Assembly (NCBI GenBank): GCA_963714125.1
Contig: OY970234.1
Location: forward strand, 3,534,001-3,598,000
DNA: 64,000 nucleotides
Direction of reading: 5' to 3'
From: CAWCAW01 sp963714125
Lineage (GTDB): Bacteria; Actinomycetota; Acidimicrobiia; Acidimicrobiales; UBA8190
Within the stretch, counting starts at the first letter, position 1, and every line of letters starts with the position of its first letter. Under the pieces are notes generated by a model, which saw only the letters and a list, made by a program, of their open reading frames with translations, was not told the DNA's origin and made no database searches. Of the stretch, positions 1-8,193 are shown piece by piece. Both the position numbers and the translations under genes were made by a program.

Positions 1-221
1 GCGCTGCGCCCGTCGAATCGGCCGATGGCCCGAACCACCGCCACCATGGCGTCCTGGGTGGCGTCATCGGCGTCGGCCTCACCGACCATGCGCCGACACA
101 GGCTGTACATGCGGTCGTAGTGCGCGGCCAGCAATTCCGATAGGGCGGCGCTGTCGCCGGCGCGCGCCGCGACGATCAGCCGGGCCTCGTCGCCACCGTC
201 AGGGCTTGGCCCCGCCGACAA
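1..221 (-). CDS. RNA polymerase sigma factor, ECF-like (3' part beyond window)
   Basis: An open frame runs off the left edge and encodes a sigma-70 region 2 pattern: an initial helix with LIVAARAGD and LSELL, then a DRMYSLCRRMVG helix and the DATQDAMVAVVRAIGRFDGR helix that normally contacts the -10 element and core polymerase. Only about 73 residues are visible. The likely start is the TTG at 219-221, five bases after the serA stop, so translation may be coupled to serA. No strong ribosome binding site is visible, so the start is uncertain. The family is clear; the subgroup cannot be named. Confidence 0.6.
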   Translation of the reverse strand, partial: MSAGPSPDGGDEARLIVAARAGDSAALSELLAAHYDRMYSLCRRMVGEADADDATQDAMVAVVRAIGRFDGRS

Positions 222-225
222 GTCC

Positions 226-1794
226 CTACACCGAGGTGATGCGATGGATGTCGACGATGCCGTCGGTGCCGGCCAGTGCGGCGAAGGTGTCATCGGGCAC
301 CGAGCGGTCGGTGGACAGCATCATCAAGGCGGTGTTGCCGGTGCGCGAGGGGCCGACGGCCATCGACGAGATCGACACCCCCGCTTCACCCAGGGCGGTG
401 CCCACCACACCGATCATCCCGGCCCGATCGTCGTTGCGCACCACCAGCATGTGCTCGGACGGGGGGACCTCCACAGTGTGGTCGTCGACGATGACGATGC
501 GCGGTTCGGAACGCGGTCCCGACAAGGTGCCGGCCAGGGAGTGCTCCGAAGAGCGCAGCGTGATGAGGTTCACGTAGTCGCGCGCCGTGGACGTGGTCAC
601 CTCGCGGTACACAAGGCCGCGTTCGGCCGCCAGCTGCGGCGCGTTCACGTAGGAGACGGGCTCTTCCGTCCCTGCCGCGAACACCCCTTTGAGGACGGCC
701 AAGGTGAGCATCGACGTGTTCGACGCGGCCAAACCGCCTTGGTACTCCACATCGAGATGGTCAGGGAGCCCATCGTTGAGACAGGCGAAGCAACGCCCCA
801 GCTGCTCGGCCAGAGGCAGGAACGGGCGCAGCGGCTCGGCCACTTCGGCGGCGGCCACGTTCACGGCAAAGGGCACGAAGTCACCGGCCAACGCCAAGTT
901 GACCTGCTCGGCGATGGTCACCCCGGCCTTGTCCTGGGCCTCGGCCGTCGACGCCCCCAAGTGTGGCGTGACCACCACGTGCGGCTGGACGAACAGCGGC
1001 GAGTCGATGCACGGCTCGGTGGAGAACACGTCGAAGGCGGCCCCTCCGACATGACCCGACGCGATGGCCTCGGCCAAGGCCGCCTCGTCGACAATGCCAC
1101 CGCGTGCCGCGTTGACGATGCGGATCCCGGCCTTGGCGCCCGCCAGCACATCGGCGTTGATCAGGTTGGCCGTCTCGGGGGTCTTGGGGAGATGGATGGT
1201 GAGGAAGTCCGACTCGGCCACGAGATCTTCCAACGACATGAGCTCCACACCCATCTGCCGGGCCCGGTCCACCGACACATACGGGTCGTACGCGGCCAGC
1301 CGCATCCCGAAGGCCAGCGCCCGCTGGGCCACCAAAGCACCGATGCGTCCGAGTCCGACCACGCCGAGGGTCTTGCCGTGCAGCTCGACGCCCTCCCACT
1401 TGGAGCGCTCCCACTTGCCCGCCACCAAAGCGGCATGGGCCTGGGGGATGTTGCGGGCCTGGGCCAACAGCAACGCCATGGCGTGCTCGGCCGCCGACAA
1501 GATGTTCGACTGCGGCGCGTTGACAACCATCACGCCCCGCTTCGTGGCGGCGTCGACGTCGACGTTGTCGAGGCCGATGCCGGCCCGTCCCACCACCTGC
1601 AGATCGGTGCCGGCCTCGATCACCTCGGCGGTCACCTGGGTGGCGGAGCGGACGATCAGCGCGTGGGCGCCGGCGATGGCCGCCAACAACGTCGCCGGTG
1701 AGAGCTCGAGTTGGATGTCCACCTCGTGGCCGCCGTCGGCCAGAAGCTTCAGGCCTCGCTCGGCCAGCTTTTCGGTGACGAGCACACGCGCCAT
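226..1794 (-). CDS. serA: D-3-phosphoglycerate dehydrogenase
   Basis: Catalyses NAD-dependent oxidation of 3-phosphoglycerate to 3-phosphohydroxypyruvate, the first step of serine synthesis. At 522 residues it is the long actinobacterial type. Visible parts are the substrate-domain motif GRAGIGLDNVD, the Rossmann motif LGVVGLGRIGALVA near residue 145, the catalytic stretch NAARGGIVDE and TPHLGAST with the catalytic His, then an intervening domain and a C-terminal ACT domain (LVVRNDDRAGMIGVVG) that would sense serine. It is transcribed away from a class I aminotransferase gene 38 bp upstream on the same strand, and serC lies just beyond. Assignment is very secure. Confidence 0.97.
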   Translation of the reverse strand: MARVLVTEKLAERGLKLLADGGHEVDIQLELSPATLLAAIAGAHALIVRSATQVTAEVIEAGTDLQVVGRAGIGLDNVDVDAATKRGVMVVNAPQSNILSAAEHAMALLLAQARNIPQAHAALVAGKWERSKWEGVELHGKTLGVVGLGRIGALVAQRALAFGMRLAAYDPYVSVDRARQMGVELMSLEDLVAESDFLTIHLPKTPETANLINADVLAGAKAGIRIVNAARGGIVDEAALAEAIASGHVGGAAFDVFSTEPCIDSPLFVQPHVVVTPHLGASTAEAQDKAGVTIAEQVNLALAGDFVPFAVNVAAAEVAEPLRPFLPLAEQLGRCFACLNDGLPDHLDVEYQGGLAASNTSMLTLAVLKGVFAAGTEEPVSYVNAPQLAAERGLVYREVTTSTARDYVNLITLRSSEHSLAGTLSGPRSEPRIVIVDDHTVEVPPSEHMLVVRNDDRAGMIGVVGTALGEAGVSISSMAVGPSRTGNTALMMLSTDRSVPDDTFAALAGTDGIVDIHRITSV

Positions 1795-1832
1795 GTTCTG
1801 AGTCTCCGGCTCTTCTCGGGCTCTATCGGGCT

Positions 1833-3059
1833 CTACTCGGCAGTGGCGCAGAGTTTGGCCAGGCGGGTGACGCCCTCGACCAGTTCCTCGTCACTGAGCG
1901 CATAGGACAAGCGCAGGTACCCGGGCGCCCCGAAAGCCTCGCCGGGCACGATGGCTACCTTGACCTCTTCGATGGCCAGATCGCACAGCTCCGAGGACGT
2001 GCGCACGAGTTGACCGGCCACCTTGCGCCCGAGCAACCCCTTCACCGAGGGAAAGGCGTAGAACGCTCCTTCAGGCTCCACACACGTCACCCCGTTGCAC
2101 TCGTTGAGCATGCGGTGGATGGTCTGGCGGCGACGGTCGAACACTTCGCGCATGGCCATCGCCGCGCCCAGGTCGCCGCTGAGCGCGGCCAATGCGGCGG
2201 CTTGGGACACGTTGGCCACGTTGGAGGTGGCATGCGATTGCAAGTTGCCCGCCGCTTCGGCCACGTCGGGGGGGGCCAGCAACCAACCGACCCGCCATCC
2301 CGTCATGGCGTAGGACTTGGCCACCCCGTTGATCACCACGGTGCGGTCGGACAGCTCGGGCACAACCACCGGTAGAGAGTTCGTGGTGCGCCCGCCATAG
2401 ACGAGGTGCTCGTAGATCTCGTCGGTGACCACCCACAGGCCGTGGGCGTCGGCCCAACGCCCGATGTCGGCCATCTCCTCGCGGCTGCACACGGCCCCGG
2501 TGGGGTTGTTGGGCGACACGAAGAGCAGGATCTTGGTGGCCGGGGTCAGCGCCGCCTCGAGGGCGTCAACGGTGAGGTGAAAACCCGACTCCTCGGTGCA
2601 CGGCACGGCCACGGGAACGCCGCCGGCCAGAACGATGGCCTCGGGGTAGGTGGTCCAGTACGGCGCCGGCACCAGGACCTCGTCGCCAGGGTCGACCAGG
2701 GTGGCGAACGTCTCGTACACGGCCTGCTTGGCGCCGTTGGTCACCAGCACCTGCGACACCGCCACCTCGTAACCCGAGTCGCGCTTGGTCTTGGCCACGA
2801 TGGCCTCGCGCAGTGCCGGCAACCCCGGTGTCGGCGTGTAGTGGTGGAAGGCCGGAATGCTGCAGGCCGCTTGGGCCGCCTCCACGATGTGGGCGGGCGT
2901 GGGGAAATCGGGCTCGCCGGCCCCGAACCCGATCACGTCCTCCCCCGCGGCCCGAAGGGCCCGGGCCTTGGCGTCGACCGCCAGCGTCGCCGACGGCGCC
3001 ACGGCCGCGATACGAGCAGAGACCCGCCGGGTGGCGGTGGTTTTCGGAGTCGTCGCCAT
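1833..3059 (-). CDS. aspC: Class I PLP-dependent aminotransferase (aspartate aminotransferase type)
   Basis: A fold-type I aminotransferase of about 408 residues. Seen are FGAGEPDFPTP near the N-terminus, SPNNPTGAVCS, the VTDEIYEHLVYGG segment with the PLP-contacting Asp and Tyr, and the lysine motif NGVAKSYAMTGWRVGW that forms the Schiff base. This matches the bacterial aspartate/prephenate aminotransferase subgroup; the substrate cannot be fixed from sequence alone. The frame stays open upstream to 3245, but that part overlaps serC. The start is taken at the ATG at 3057-3059, with another in-frame ATG at 3066-3068. It precedes serA on the same strand, suggesting an amino-acid biosynthesis operon. 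Confidence 0.88.
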   Translation of the reverse strand: MATTPKTTATRRVSARIAAVAPSATLAVDAKARALRAAGEDVIGFGAGEPDFPTPAHIVEAAQAACSIPAFHHYTPTPGLPALREAIVAKTKRDSGYEVAVSQVLVTNGAKQAVYETFATLVDPGDEVLVPAPYWTTYPEAIVLAGGVPVAVPCTEESGFHLTVDALEAALTPATKILLFVSPNNPTGAVCSREEMADIGRWADAHGLWVVTDEIYEHLVYGGRTTNSLPVVVPELSDRTVVINGVAKSYAMTGWRVGWLLAPPDVAEAAGNLQSHATSNVANVSQAAALAALSGDLGAAMAMREVFDRRRQTIHRMLNECNGVTCVEPEGAFYAFPSVKGLLGRKVAGQLVRTSSELCDLAIEEVKVAIVPGEAFGAPGYLRLSYALSDEELVEGVTRLAKLCATAE

Positions 3060-3066
3060 GGCTGCC

Positions 3067-4236
3067 ATGCTTACACACGTGCAGAGCGCCTCCGGTCCGC
3101 CCGACGTCATCATCCCCGACTCCTTGAAGCCCTCCGACGGCCGCTTCGGTGCTGGGCCGTCGAAGGTACGAACGGCCCAGGTCGCCGCCTTGGCCGAGGC
3201 GGCCCCCACGTATCTGGGCACGAGCCATCGCCAGAAGACGGTCAAGGCAGTGGTGGGCCGCCTGCGCGCCGGGCTGCGTGAACTGTTCGACCTGCCCGAC
3301 GGCTACGAGGTCGTGCTCGGCAACGGGGGGACGACGTCGTTTTGGGACTCGGCCACCTTCTGCCTTATCGAGCGCCGCAGCCAGCACCTGGCCTTCGGCG
3401 AGTTCTCGTCCAAGTTCGCCTCGGCGGCCAAAGCGGCCCCGCACCTCGAAGATCCCGAGGTCATCGAGTCGGCCCCGGGCACCCACCCTGAGGCGCACGC
3501 CAACGACGACGTCGACCTGTACGCGCTGACGCACAACGAGACGTCGACGGGCGTGGCCATGGACATCCGGCGCCCCAGTGGCGCCGCCTTGCCGCAAGAC
3601 GGCGGGGCCATCGTGGCCGTCGACGCCACCTCGGCCGCCGGCGGCATGCGCGTCGATGCCACCCAGTACGACGCGTACTACTTCGCCCCGCAGAAGTGCT
3701 TTGCCTCCGATGGCGGGTTGTGGACCGCCTTGCTGTCACCGGCCGCCCTCGATCGCGTGCAGCGCATCGCCGCCACCAAAAGGTGGGTGCCCTCGTCGCT
3801 TGACCTTTCCATCGCCATCGAGAACGCGCCGCTCGACCAGACCTACAACACACCGGCTTTGGCCACCGTGCTGCTCTTCACCGAGCAAGTGGAGTGGATG
3901 CTCGCCGGTGGTGGACTCGAGTTTGCCGCCGGACGCTGCGACCGCTCCGCCGAGATCCTCTACACCTGGGCCGAGCAGTCCGACTTCGCCATGCCGTTCG
4001 TGGAGAAGCCGGCCGAGCGCAGCCATGTGGTGGGCACCATCGACTTCATCGATGCCGTCGACGCCGCGGCGGTGGCCAAGGTCCTGCGGGCCAACGGCAT
4101 CGTGGACACCGAGCCGTATCGCAAGCTCGGGCGCAACCAGCTGCGCATCGCCATGTATCCGGCCATCGATCCTGAAGATGTCGCCGCTCTGTGCGCCTGC
4201 ATCAACCACGTGGTGGGTGCGCTGGCGAGCGCATAG
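3067..4236 (+). CDS. serC: Phosphoserine aminotransferase
   Basis: Converts 3-phosphohydroxypyruvate and glutamate to phosphoserine, the step after SerA. It is of the mycobacterial type: LKPSDGRFGAGPSKVR, GTSHRQ, VVLGNGGTTSFWD, AHNETSTGV-like THNETSTGVAMDIRRP, the YYFAPQKCFASDGGLW block with the PLP lysine, QTYNTPAL, and EPYRKLGRNQLRIAMYPA. About 389 residues, as expected. The frame is open far upstream, but family length places the start at ATG 3067, ATG 3058 or GTG 3079. The first two overlap the start codons of the divergent aminotransferase, leaving no conventional shared promoter gap. Pathway context with serA supports the function. Confidence 0.94.
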   Translation: MLTHVQSASGPPDVIIPDSLKPSDGRFGAGPSKVRTAQVAALAEAAPTYLGTSHRQKTVKAVVGRLRAGLRELFDLPDGYEVVLGNGGTTSFWDSATFCLIERRSQHLAFGEFSSKFASAAKAAPHLEDPEVIESAPGTHPEAHANDDVDLYALTHNETSTGVAMDIRRPSGAALPQDGGAIVAVDATSAAGGMRVDATQYDAYYFAPQKCFASDGGLWTALLSPAALDRVQRIAATKRWVPSSLDLSIAIENAPLDQTYNTPALATVLLFTEQVEWMLAGGGLEFAAGRCDRSAEILYTWAEQSDFAMPFVEKPAERSHVVGTIDFIDAVDAAAVAKVLRANGIVDTEPYRKLGRNQLRIAMYPAIDPEDVAALCACINHVVGALASA

Positions 4237-4284
4237 TTCCCGCGCTGGCGAGCGCGTCGTTCCACAGACCTGAAGGCGGCGGGT

Positions 4285-4827
4285 ATGCCCATATTGACCG
4301 ACGACATGAAGAAGGTGATCCGAGAGCAGAGCCTCGGGTTCGTGGCCACCGTGGGCCCCGACGGCACGCCCAACGTGTCACCCAAGGGAACGACCACGGT
4401 GTGGGACGACAACCATCTCGTCTTCGCCGATCTGGCCTCACCGGGCACCATGGCCAACCTGCGCAAGAACCCGGCCGTCGAGATCAACGTGGTCGACCCC
4501 ATACGGCGCACCGGCTACCGGTTCAAAGGCGAGGCCGAGGTCCACTTCGAAGGGCCCGTCTTCGATGACGTGGTGGCGTTCTATCAGCGCCAGCGCAATC
4601 TCGATCCGGCGCGCGTACGCGGCGTGGCCATCGTCGCCGTAAAGCGCGCCGCGCCGCTGGTTTCGCCCGCATATGACGCCGAGCTCGGCAACAGCGAGGA
4701 GGAGATCGTGACTCGTTCGCTGCGGCGCATCGAGCGCATCTACTCGATCGTGGCCATCCCCTACCCCTCGTCGCTCGACGAGAACGGATCGGTCAACGGA
4801 ACCTGGCGCCTGTCCACGCCGGAATAA
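4285..4827 (+). CDS. Pyridoxamine 5'-phosphate oxidase-like flavin split-barrel protein
   Basis: A 180-residue protein with the PNPOx-like split barrel: GFVATVGPDGTPNVSPKGTT, then DLASPGTMANLRKNPAVEINVVD and a GYRFKGEAEV strand. Members bind FMN or F420, and most are not true PdxH. The C-terminal 60 residues (EEIVTRSLRRIERIY) are a less common extension. It lies 48 bp downstream of serC on the same strand and may be cotranscribed. A link to PLP supply for the neighbouring aminotransferases is tempting, but the residues that define PdxH are not evident. Family is secure, substrate unknown. Confidence 0.8.
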   Translation: MPILTDDMKKVIREQSLGFVATVGPDGTPNVSPKGTTTVWDDNHLVFADLASPGTMANLRKNPAVEINVVDPIRRTGYRFKGEAEVHFEGPVFDDVVAFYQRQRNLDPARVRGVAIVAVKRAAPLVSPAYDAELGNSEEEIVTRSLRRIERIYSIVAIPYPSSLDENGSVNGTWRLSTPE

Positions 4828-4879
4828 GACGTTGCTCCGAGTCGTCACTGCGTCTAAGAGCGCGGATCCTTTGTTGCTG

Positions 4880-5701
4880 TCAGCTGGTCACCACGAACTT
4901 GCCGACCATGCCGTCCCGGGCGTGGCCCGGCACCGGACAGAGGTACTGATAGGTACCCGATCGTGTGGCGGTGAAGGTGAGCATGCCCGTGTGCATGCCC
5001 GCCGAGGTCGGGTTGCCGAGAAACCATTCGGCCGAGCCGCTAAAGGCTGGCACGGCGGACATCATCGGCACCCGTGATGACGCGAAGCCGTTGGCCGTGA
5101 CGACGAGTCCGTGGGCCGCGTCCGTGTCGGCGTTCACCACTTCGATGCTGATCCGGGCGCCAGACGCCACCGTGATCGTCGGGTTCACCAGACCAGCGAT
5201 CCGGAACGCCTCGGCGGGCCCACCCGAGGGGCTGGCGAGGGCGACGAGGTGATCAGTCGCACCTGAGAAGGCGATCCGGGCGCGTGCACGATCGATGGTC
5301 GCGCCCCTCGGAACCACATTGCCGAGGTGATCCGCCTCGGTCGCGCTGACTCGACTTCCGGGCGCATCGGCGAAGAGCCTGCCCATGACGTCGCCCGCAT
5401 CGGTGCTCTTGCCCATCATGGACCGGGGAAGCGTACCGCCGCTCATCCAGCCCGGTGCGTTCGTGCCACCCATCATCCAGCCGTAAGAGACAGTGCGCGT
5501 CGAGTTGCCCATCATCGAGCTGCCTTGGTAGCTCTTCATCATCGACTGGTAGTACGAACTCATCGAGCTGCTAGAACCATCAGACCCCATCATTTCCGAT
5601 GATGAGGAGCTGCCCCGGGCCGCGACCGCCACGCCAACTCCGAGCACCGCAACACCAAGGACGACAGCGCCGAGGATTACGACCAAACGTCCGTGGTTCA
5701 T
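4880..5701 (-). CDS. Secreted methionine-rich cupredoxin-like copper protein
   Basis: A 273-residue exported protein. Residues 7-28 form a hydrophobic signal or anchor segment. Residues 35-100 are low-complexity Ser/Gly/Met with repeated MM pairs, typical of soft copper-binding segments. The C-terminal 110 residues look like a plastocyanin/azurin fold: AHGLVV supplies the first His ligand, and YLCPVPGHARDGMVG supplies the Cys, His and Met of a type 1 copper site. The likely role is extracytoplasmic copper binding or electron transfer. It stands alone between a convergent PNPOx-like gene and a DoxX-like gene on the same strand. The cupredoxin call is solid; the partner is unknown. Confidence 0.8.
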   Translation of the reverse strand: MNHGRLVVILGAVVLGVAVLGVGVAVAARGSSSSSEMMGSDGSSSSMSSYYQSMMKSYQGSSMMGNSTRTVSYGWMMGGTNAPGWMSGGTLPRSMMGKSTDAGDVMGRLFADAPGSRVSATEADHLGNVVPRGATIDRARARIAFSGATDHLVALASPSGGPAEAFRIAGLVNPTITVASGARISIEVVNADTDAAHGLVVTANGFASSRVPMMSAVPAFSGSAEWFLGNPTSAGMHTGMLTFTATRSGTYQYLCPVPGHARDGMVGKFVVTS

Positions 5702-5764
5702 CGGGTACTCATTTCCCGGTAGCCCGGCCCCGTGGCGGGCGTGACCATGCCGCGGCGCTCACGG

Positions 5765-6415
5765 TCATCGCAGCACTGGTTCTTTGAGCTTGTCATCCGC
5801 CGAGTCGACTGATCCAAGATCCGCTGGCGGATTGGGCATCGGGATCACCATTGAAGGCGTGGGTACAACCAGAACGGGTCGACCCACCTCGGCCACCTTC
5901 CACCACCACGAGACTCGCTGCTCGATGTAGTGGTCGACGCTGTAGCGGCTGGTGCCGGCGTAGTAGCAAAGTACAAGCAGTCCTATGGAAACGACGGCGT
6001 AGATGATCGCCGTGCCAATGTCGGAGGAACCGGTCATGTAGGGGCCGCCGAAGCCCTCCGCCACCGCCCAGATCACCACGCCGAAGATGGCCGAGGAGAT
6101 GTAGGTGAGCTTCCGGGCGAAACCGAAGATGACGGCGAGGGCCACCAGCGTCTCGAGTATCGCCACGAGGTAAGCGAAGAACGTCGGCCGGGGTGTTTGG
6201 AGCTTTACCCAGAAGTCGAACCACCACGTGAGCCAACCTGGTTGCCCCTTGGCCACGCCTGTGATGGCGGCCACGTAGGTGGAACGGAACCCGGGCAGCC
6301 ACTTGAGGACGGCGTCGATCAGCCAGATCGTCCCGAAAACGACCCGGAACGCGTCCTGTGGCCACGAGCGCAGCGCGAGTCGCTGCTGGCTCGGTCTAGT
6401 CGTTGAGTCGGTCAC
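5765..6415 (-). CDS. DoxX-like integral membrane protein
   Basis: About 216 residues with four predicted transmembrane segments: FRVVFGTIWLIDAVLKWLPG, FFAYLVAILETLVALAVIFGF, YISSAIFGVVIWAVAEGF and GTAIIYAVVSIGLLVLCYYAG. The arrangement and the KWLPG and ALAVIFG motifs match DoxX/DoxD-family proteins, which often accompany redox or thiol-stress genes. The frame stays open to 6667, but a GTG at 6413-6415 is preceded by a clear GAGGAG ribosome binding site eight bases upstream, so that start is used. The C-terminal 40 residues are Pro-rich and presumably cytosolic. Function beyond family membership is not known. Confidence 0.75.
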   Translation of the reverse strand: MTDSTTRPSQQRLALRSWPQDAFRVVFGTIWLIDAVLKWLPGFRSTYVAAITGVAKGQPGWLTWWFDFWVKLQTPRPTFFAYLVAILETLVALAVIFGFARKLTYISSAIFGVVIWAVAEGFGGPYMTGSSDIGTAIIYAVVSIGLLVLCYYAGTSRYSVDHYIEQRVSWWWKVAEVGRPVLVVPTPSMVIPMPNPPADLGSVDSADDKLKEPVLR

Positions 6416-6608
6416 GATTGGTCTCCTCGTTGTTGGCACGTCGGGCCGCAGGCCCCACGGACGGAGTTGGACGTCATTGCTTCCCGAAGAGATGAACTCA
6501 CTGCCAGCATGCGCTTCGGGGTGCAACAAACGCAGCAACAACGCTAAATCGGGCCATGGCCAGATTTGGCAAAGACCAAACGACGCCTGAGAGTCGGCGA
6601 GGAACCCC

Positions 6609-7166
6609 TCAGTCCTCGTTGCGAAAGGTGAGCGAATAGCCGCGGCCGGGGCGGTTGACCAGGTCACAGGGAATCTCCAAACGAGCGAGGACTTTCCTCA
6701 CTCGCGAGACGTAGTTGCGCACTTCCTCGGGAAATAATGCGGAGTCCGACCAGGCATATCCCATGATCTGCGACGAGGTGTAGTAGCGATGGGGGTGCTC
6801 GATCAGGAACTGGAGAAGTTCGAACTCTCGATTGGTGAGCACGGCCTCCTTCCCCTTGTGGCGTAGCACCCGGCCCTCTGGATCAAGCCACAGACCTTGT
6901 AGTTTCCAGACCCGCTGGTACCAAAGGTCCAGACGCCCGTAGTACCCAGCCATCTGGGTCTCGATGAAGGTGATGTCGACATCAGCCGCCTTCTGAGCGA
7001 CGGGGTGGAGTTTGGGTAACTCCCGTTTGACCCGATCTAAGAGACCCAGCTTGAAGCGGATCAGGTCGTCGTAGATGCTCATCCAATGGCGGGCGTCTTC
7101 CCAGTGCTCCGTCTCGATGTCCTCGCCTTCGAGTGGACCGTGAGCCGGCATCTGTTGACATGTCAC
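6609..7166 (-). CDS. Winged-helix DNA-binding regulator (OmpR/PhoB-type effector domain) with a helical N-terminal domain
   Basis: A 185-residue protein. Residues 95-182 form an OmpR/PhoB-type winged helix: VLTNREFELLQFLIEHPHRY, then EEVRNYVSRVRKVL as recognition helix and the wing NRPGRGYSL. There is no receiver domain. Residues 18-85 form a helical module (HWMSIYDDLI to YYGRLDLW) that aligns without gaps to the divergent small protein at 7237-7593. The two genes face away from each other with about 70 bp between starts, so the regulator may control that cassette. A TATAGT sequence ends about six bases before its ATG, compatible with a leaderless transcript. A truncated, frameshifted second copy lies at 32985-33220. 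Confidence 0.8.
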   Translation of the reverse strand: MTCQQMPAHGPLEGEDIETEHWEDARHWMSIYDDLIRFKLGLLDRVKRELPKLHPVAQKAADVDITFIETQMAGYYGRLDLWYQRVWKLQGLWLDPEGRVLRHKGKEAVLTNREFELLQFLIEHPHRYYTSSQIMGYAWSDSALFPEEVRNYVSRVRKVLARLEIPCDLVNRPGRGYSLTFRNED

Positions 7167-7236
7167 AACTATACGAATCTGTGTTTTGTCATGCTTGTTG
7201 CTGATCTTTTTACGCCGCCCTTGGTATCAAGGGCAT

Positions 7237-7593
7237 ATGAGCCACGACCATGCCCCTCAAGAGAGGCCCGACATCGTGGCAGCCACTCGGGGCGGAAACA
7301 GCTCGCTAGGCATGGACGATGAGGCTGACCCAGCCAGTGCGACCCTCGAACAAGCGTTGTTCTGGAGGAACATCTACACCGAGATCCTGACCATGGAGGA
7401 GGCCGTCTTGGCCCGTATCCAACAACTCATGGCGAGTCAGACTCCCGAAGCTCGCCGAGAAGTTGAGCTCACAAACGTTCCGGTAGTGGTCTCCCAGGTT
7501 GAGAGATTCCGGATGCGGCAGGGGATCTGGGACTCCCTTGTCCACGCCTACCAGGACACCGGCGGCACTGCCGTGGGGACCGCACCGTCATGA
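7237..7593 (+). CDS. Small helical protein homologous to the adjacent regulator's N-terminal domain (copy 1)
   Basis: A 118-residue soluble protein of unknown function. After a disordered N-terminus, residues 35-105 are predicted helical: LFWRNIYTEILTMEEAVLARI, then TPEARREVELTNVPVVVSQ and RFRMRQGIW. This segment aligns without gaps to residues about 18-85 of the divergent regulator, sharing the W..IY, L.R, P.A, Q and final W positions, which suggests a common domain and possible hetero-association. The ATG at 7237 follows an AAGGG ribosome binding site. Its TGA overlaps the ATG of the next gene, so the two are coupled. A paralogous copy with about 27 substitutions lies at 33296-33652. Confidence 0.75.
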   Translation: MSHDHAPQERPDIVAATRGGNSSLGMDDEADPASATLEQALFWRNIYTEILTMEEAVLARIQQLMASQTPEARREVELTNVPVVVSQVERFRMRQGIWDSLVHAYQDTGGTAVGTAPS

Positions 7594-7988
7594 TCGACCC
7601 GGTTCCCGCTGAGCTGACTCTTCAGCCTGACGCGACCCCTAGGAAGGCAATCGCGAGGACTCTTATTCATCGCCAGAGTGGACGAACTCGCATCTCTGGC
7701 GCCTGGGTCGGAGTCATCGCCGGCGCCTTGGTGTTCACAGCTCTGCTTATCTTCATCCTCCAAAACATCATCAGGACGGTGGTGGTTTCGTATTTCACGG
7801 CCATTGGGTCCATACCACTCGGCATCGCTTTGTTGCTCGCCACACTGGCCGCGTTGTTGATGGCCGGGCGCGATCGCCGCCCTACGGATCTGGCAGCTAC
7901 GTCATCTCCTGACCCGGCAAGACAAATCCCCCGTCTCGCTCCCGTCTTGGACCGTTCAGACGTCGAAAGGGAGCACGGAACGGGCTGA
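7590..7988 (+). CDS. LapA-like (DUF1049) membrane protein, copy 1, C-terminus frameshifted
   Basis: A 132-residue protein with two transmembrane segments, VGVIAGALVFTALLIFILQN and SIPLGIALLLATLAALLMAG, separated by a short TVVVSYFTA loop. This is the LapA/DUF1049 hairpin found in envelope-assembly proteins. Compared with copy 2 at 33649, an extra G after the second membrane segment (near 7866) shifts the frame, so the conserved cytosolic tail with RIWQLRHRL is replaced by RDRRPTDLAATS and unrelated residues. A three-base insertion also adds an Ile in the loop. The start overlaps the previous stop as ATGA. It may be non-functional or partly functional. Confidence 0.75.
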   Translation: MIDPVPAELTLQPDATPRKAIARTLIHRQSGRTRISGAWVGVIAGALVFTALLIFILQNIIRTVVVSYFTAIGSIPLGIALLLATLAALLMAGRDRRPTDLAATSSPDPARQIPRLAPVLDRSDVEREHGTG

Positions 7989-8193
7989 AGTCCTCTGGCG
8001 CTTGTTCGAACAATCCGCGCGATCTTCAATGGTCAGTGGTACCAAAACTGCCTGGTGCCTCTTGCACCCGTGTATCTCATCCTTTCGTGCCGGGCGTGTT
8101 GCTGCATTTGTTACTCCGCCAGGAGCACTGTGACCGAAGCTGGCTTCCGCGACGCGGAGTATCGGTGCGAGTTGTCAACCAGAAAGGCAGTCA

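Noticed and set aside
244..1701. 485-codon plus-strand frame antisense to serA
   Set aside because: Typical high-GC shadow frame, His/Arg/Gly-rich, opposite a secure gene.
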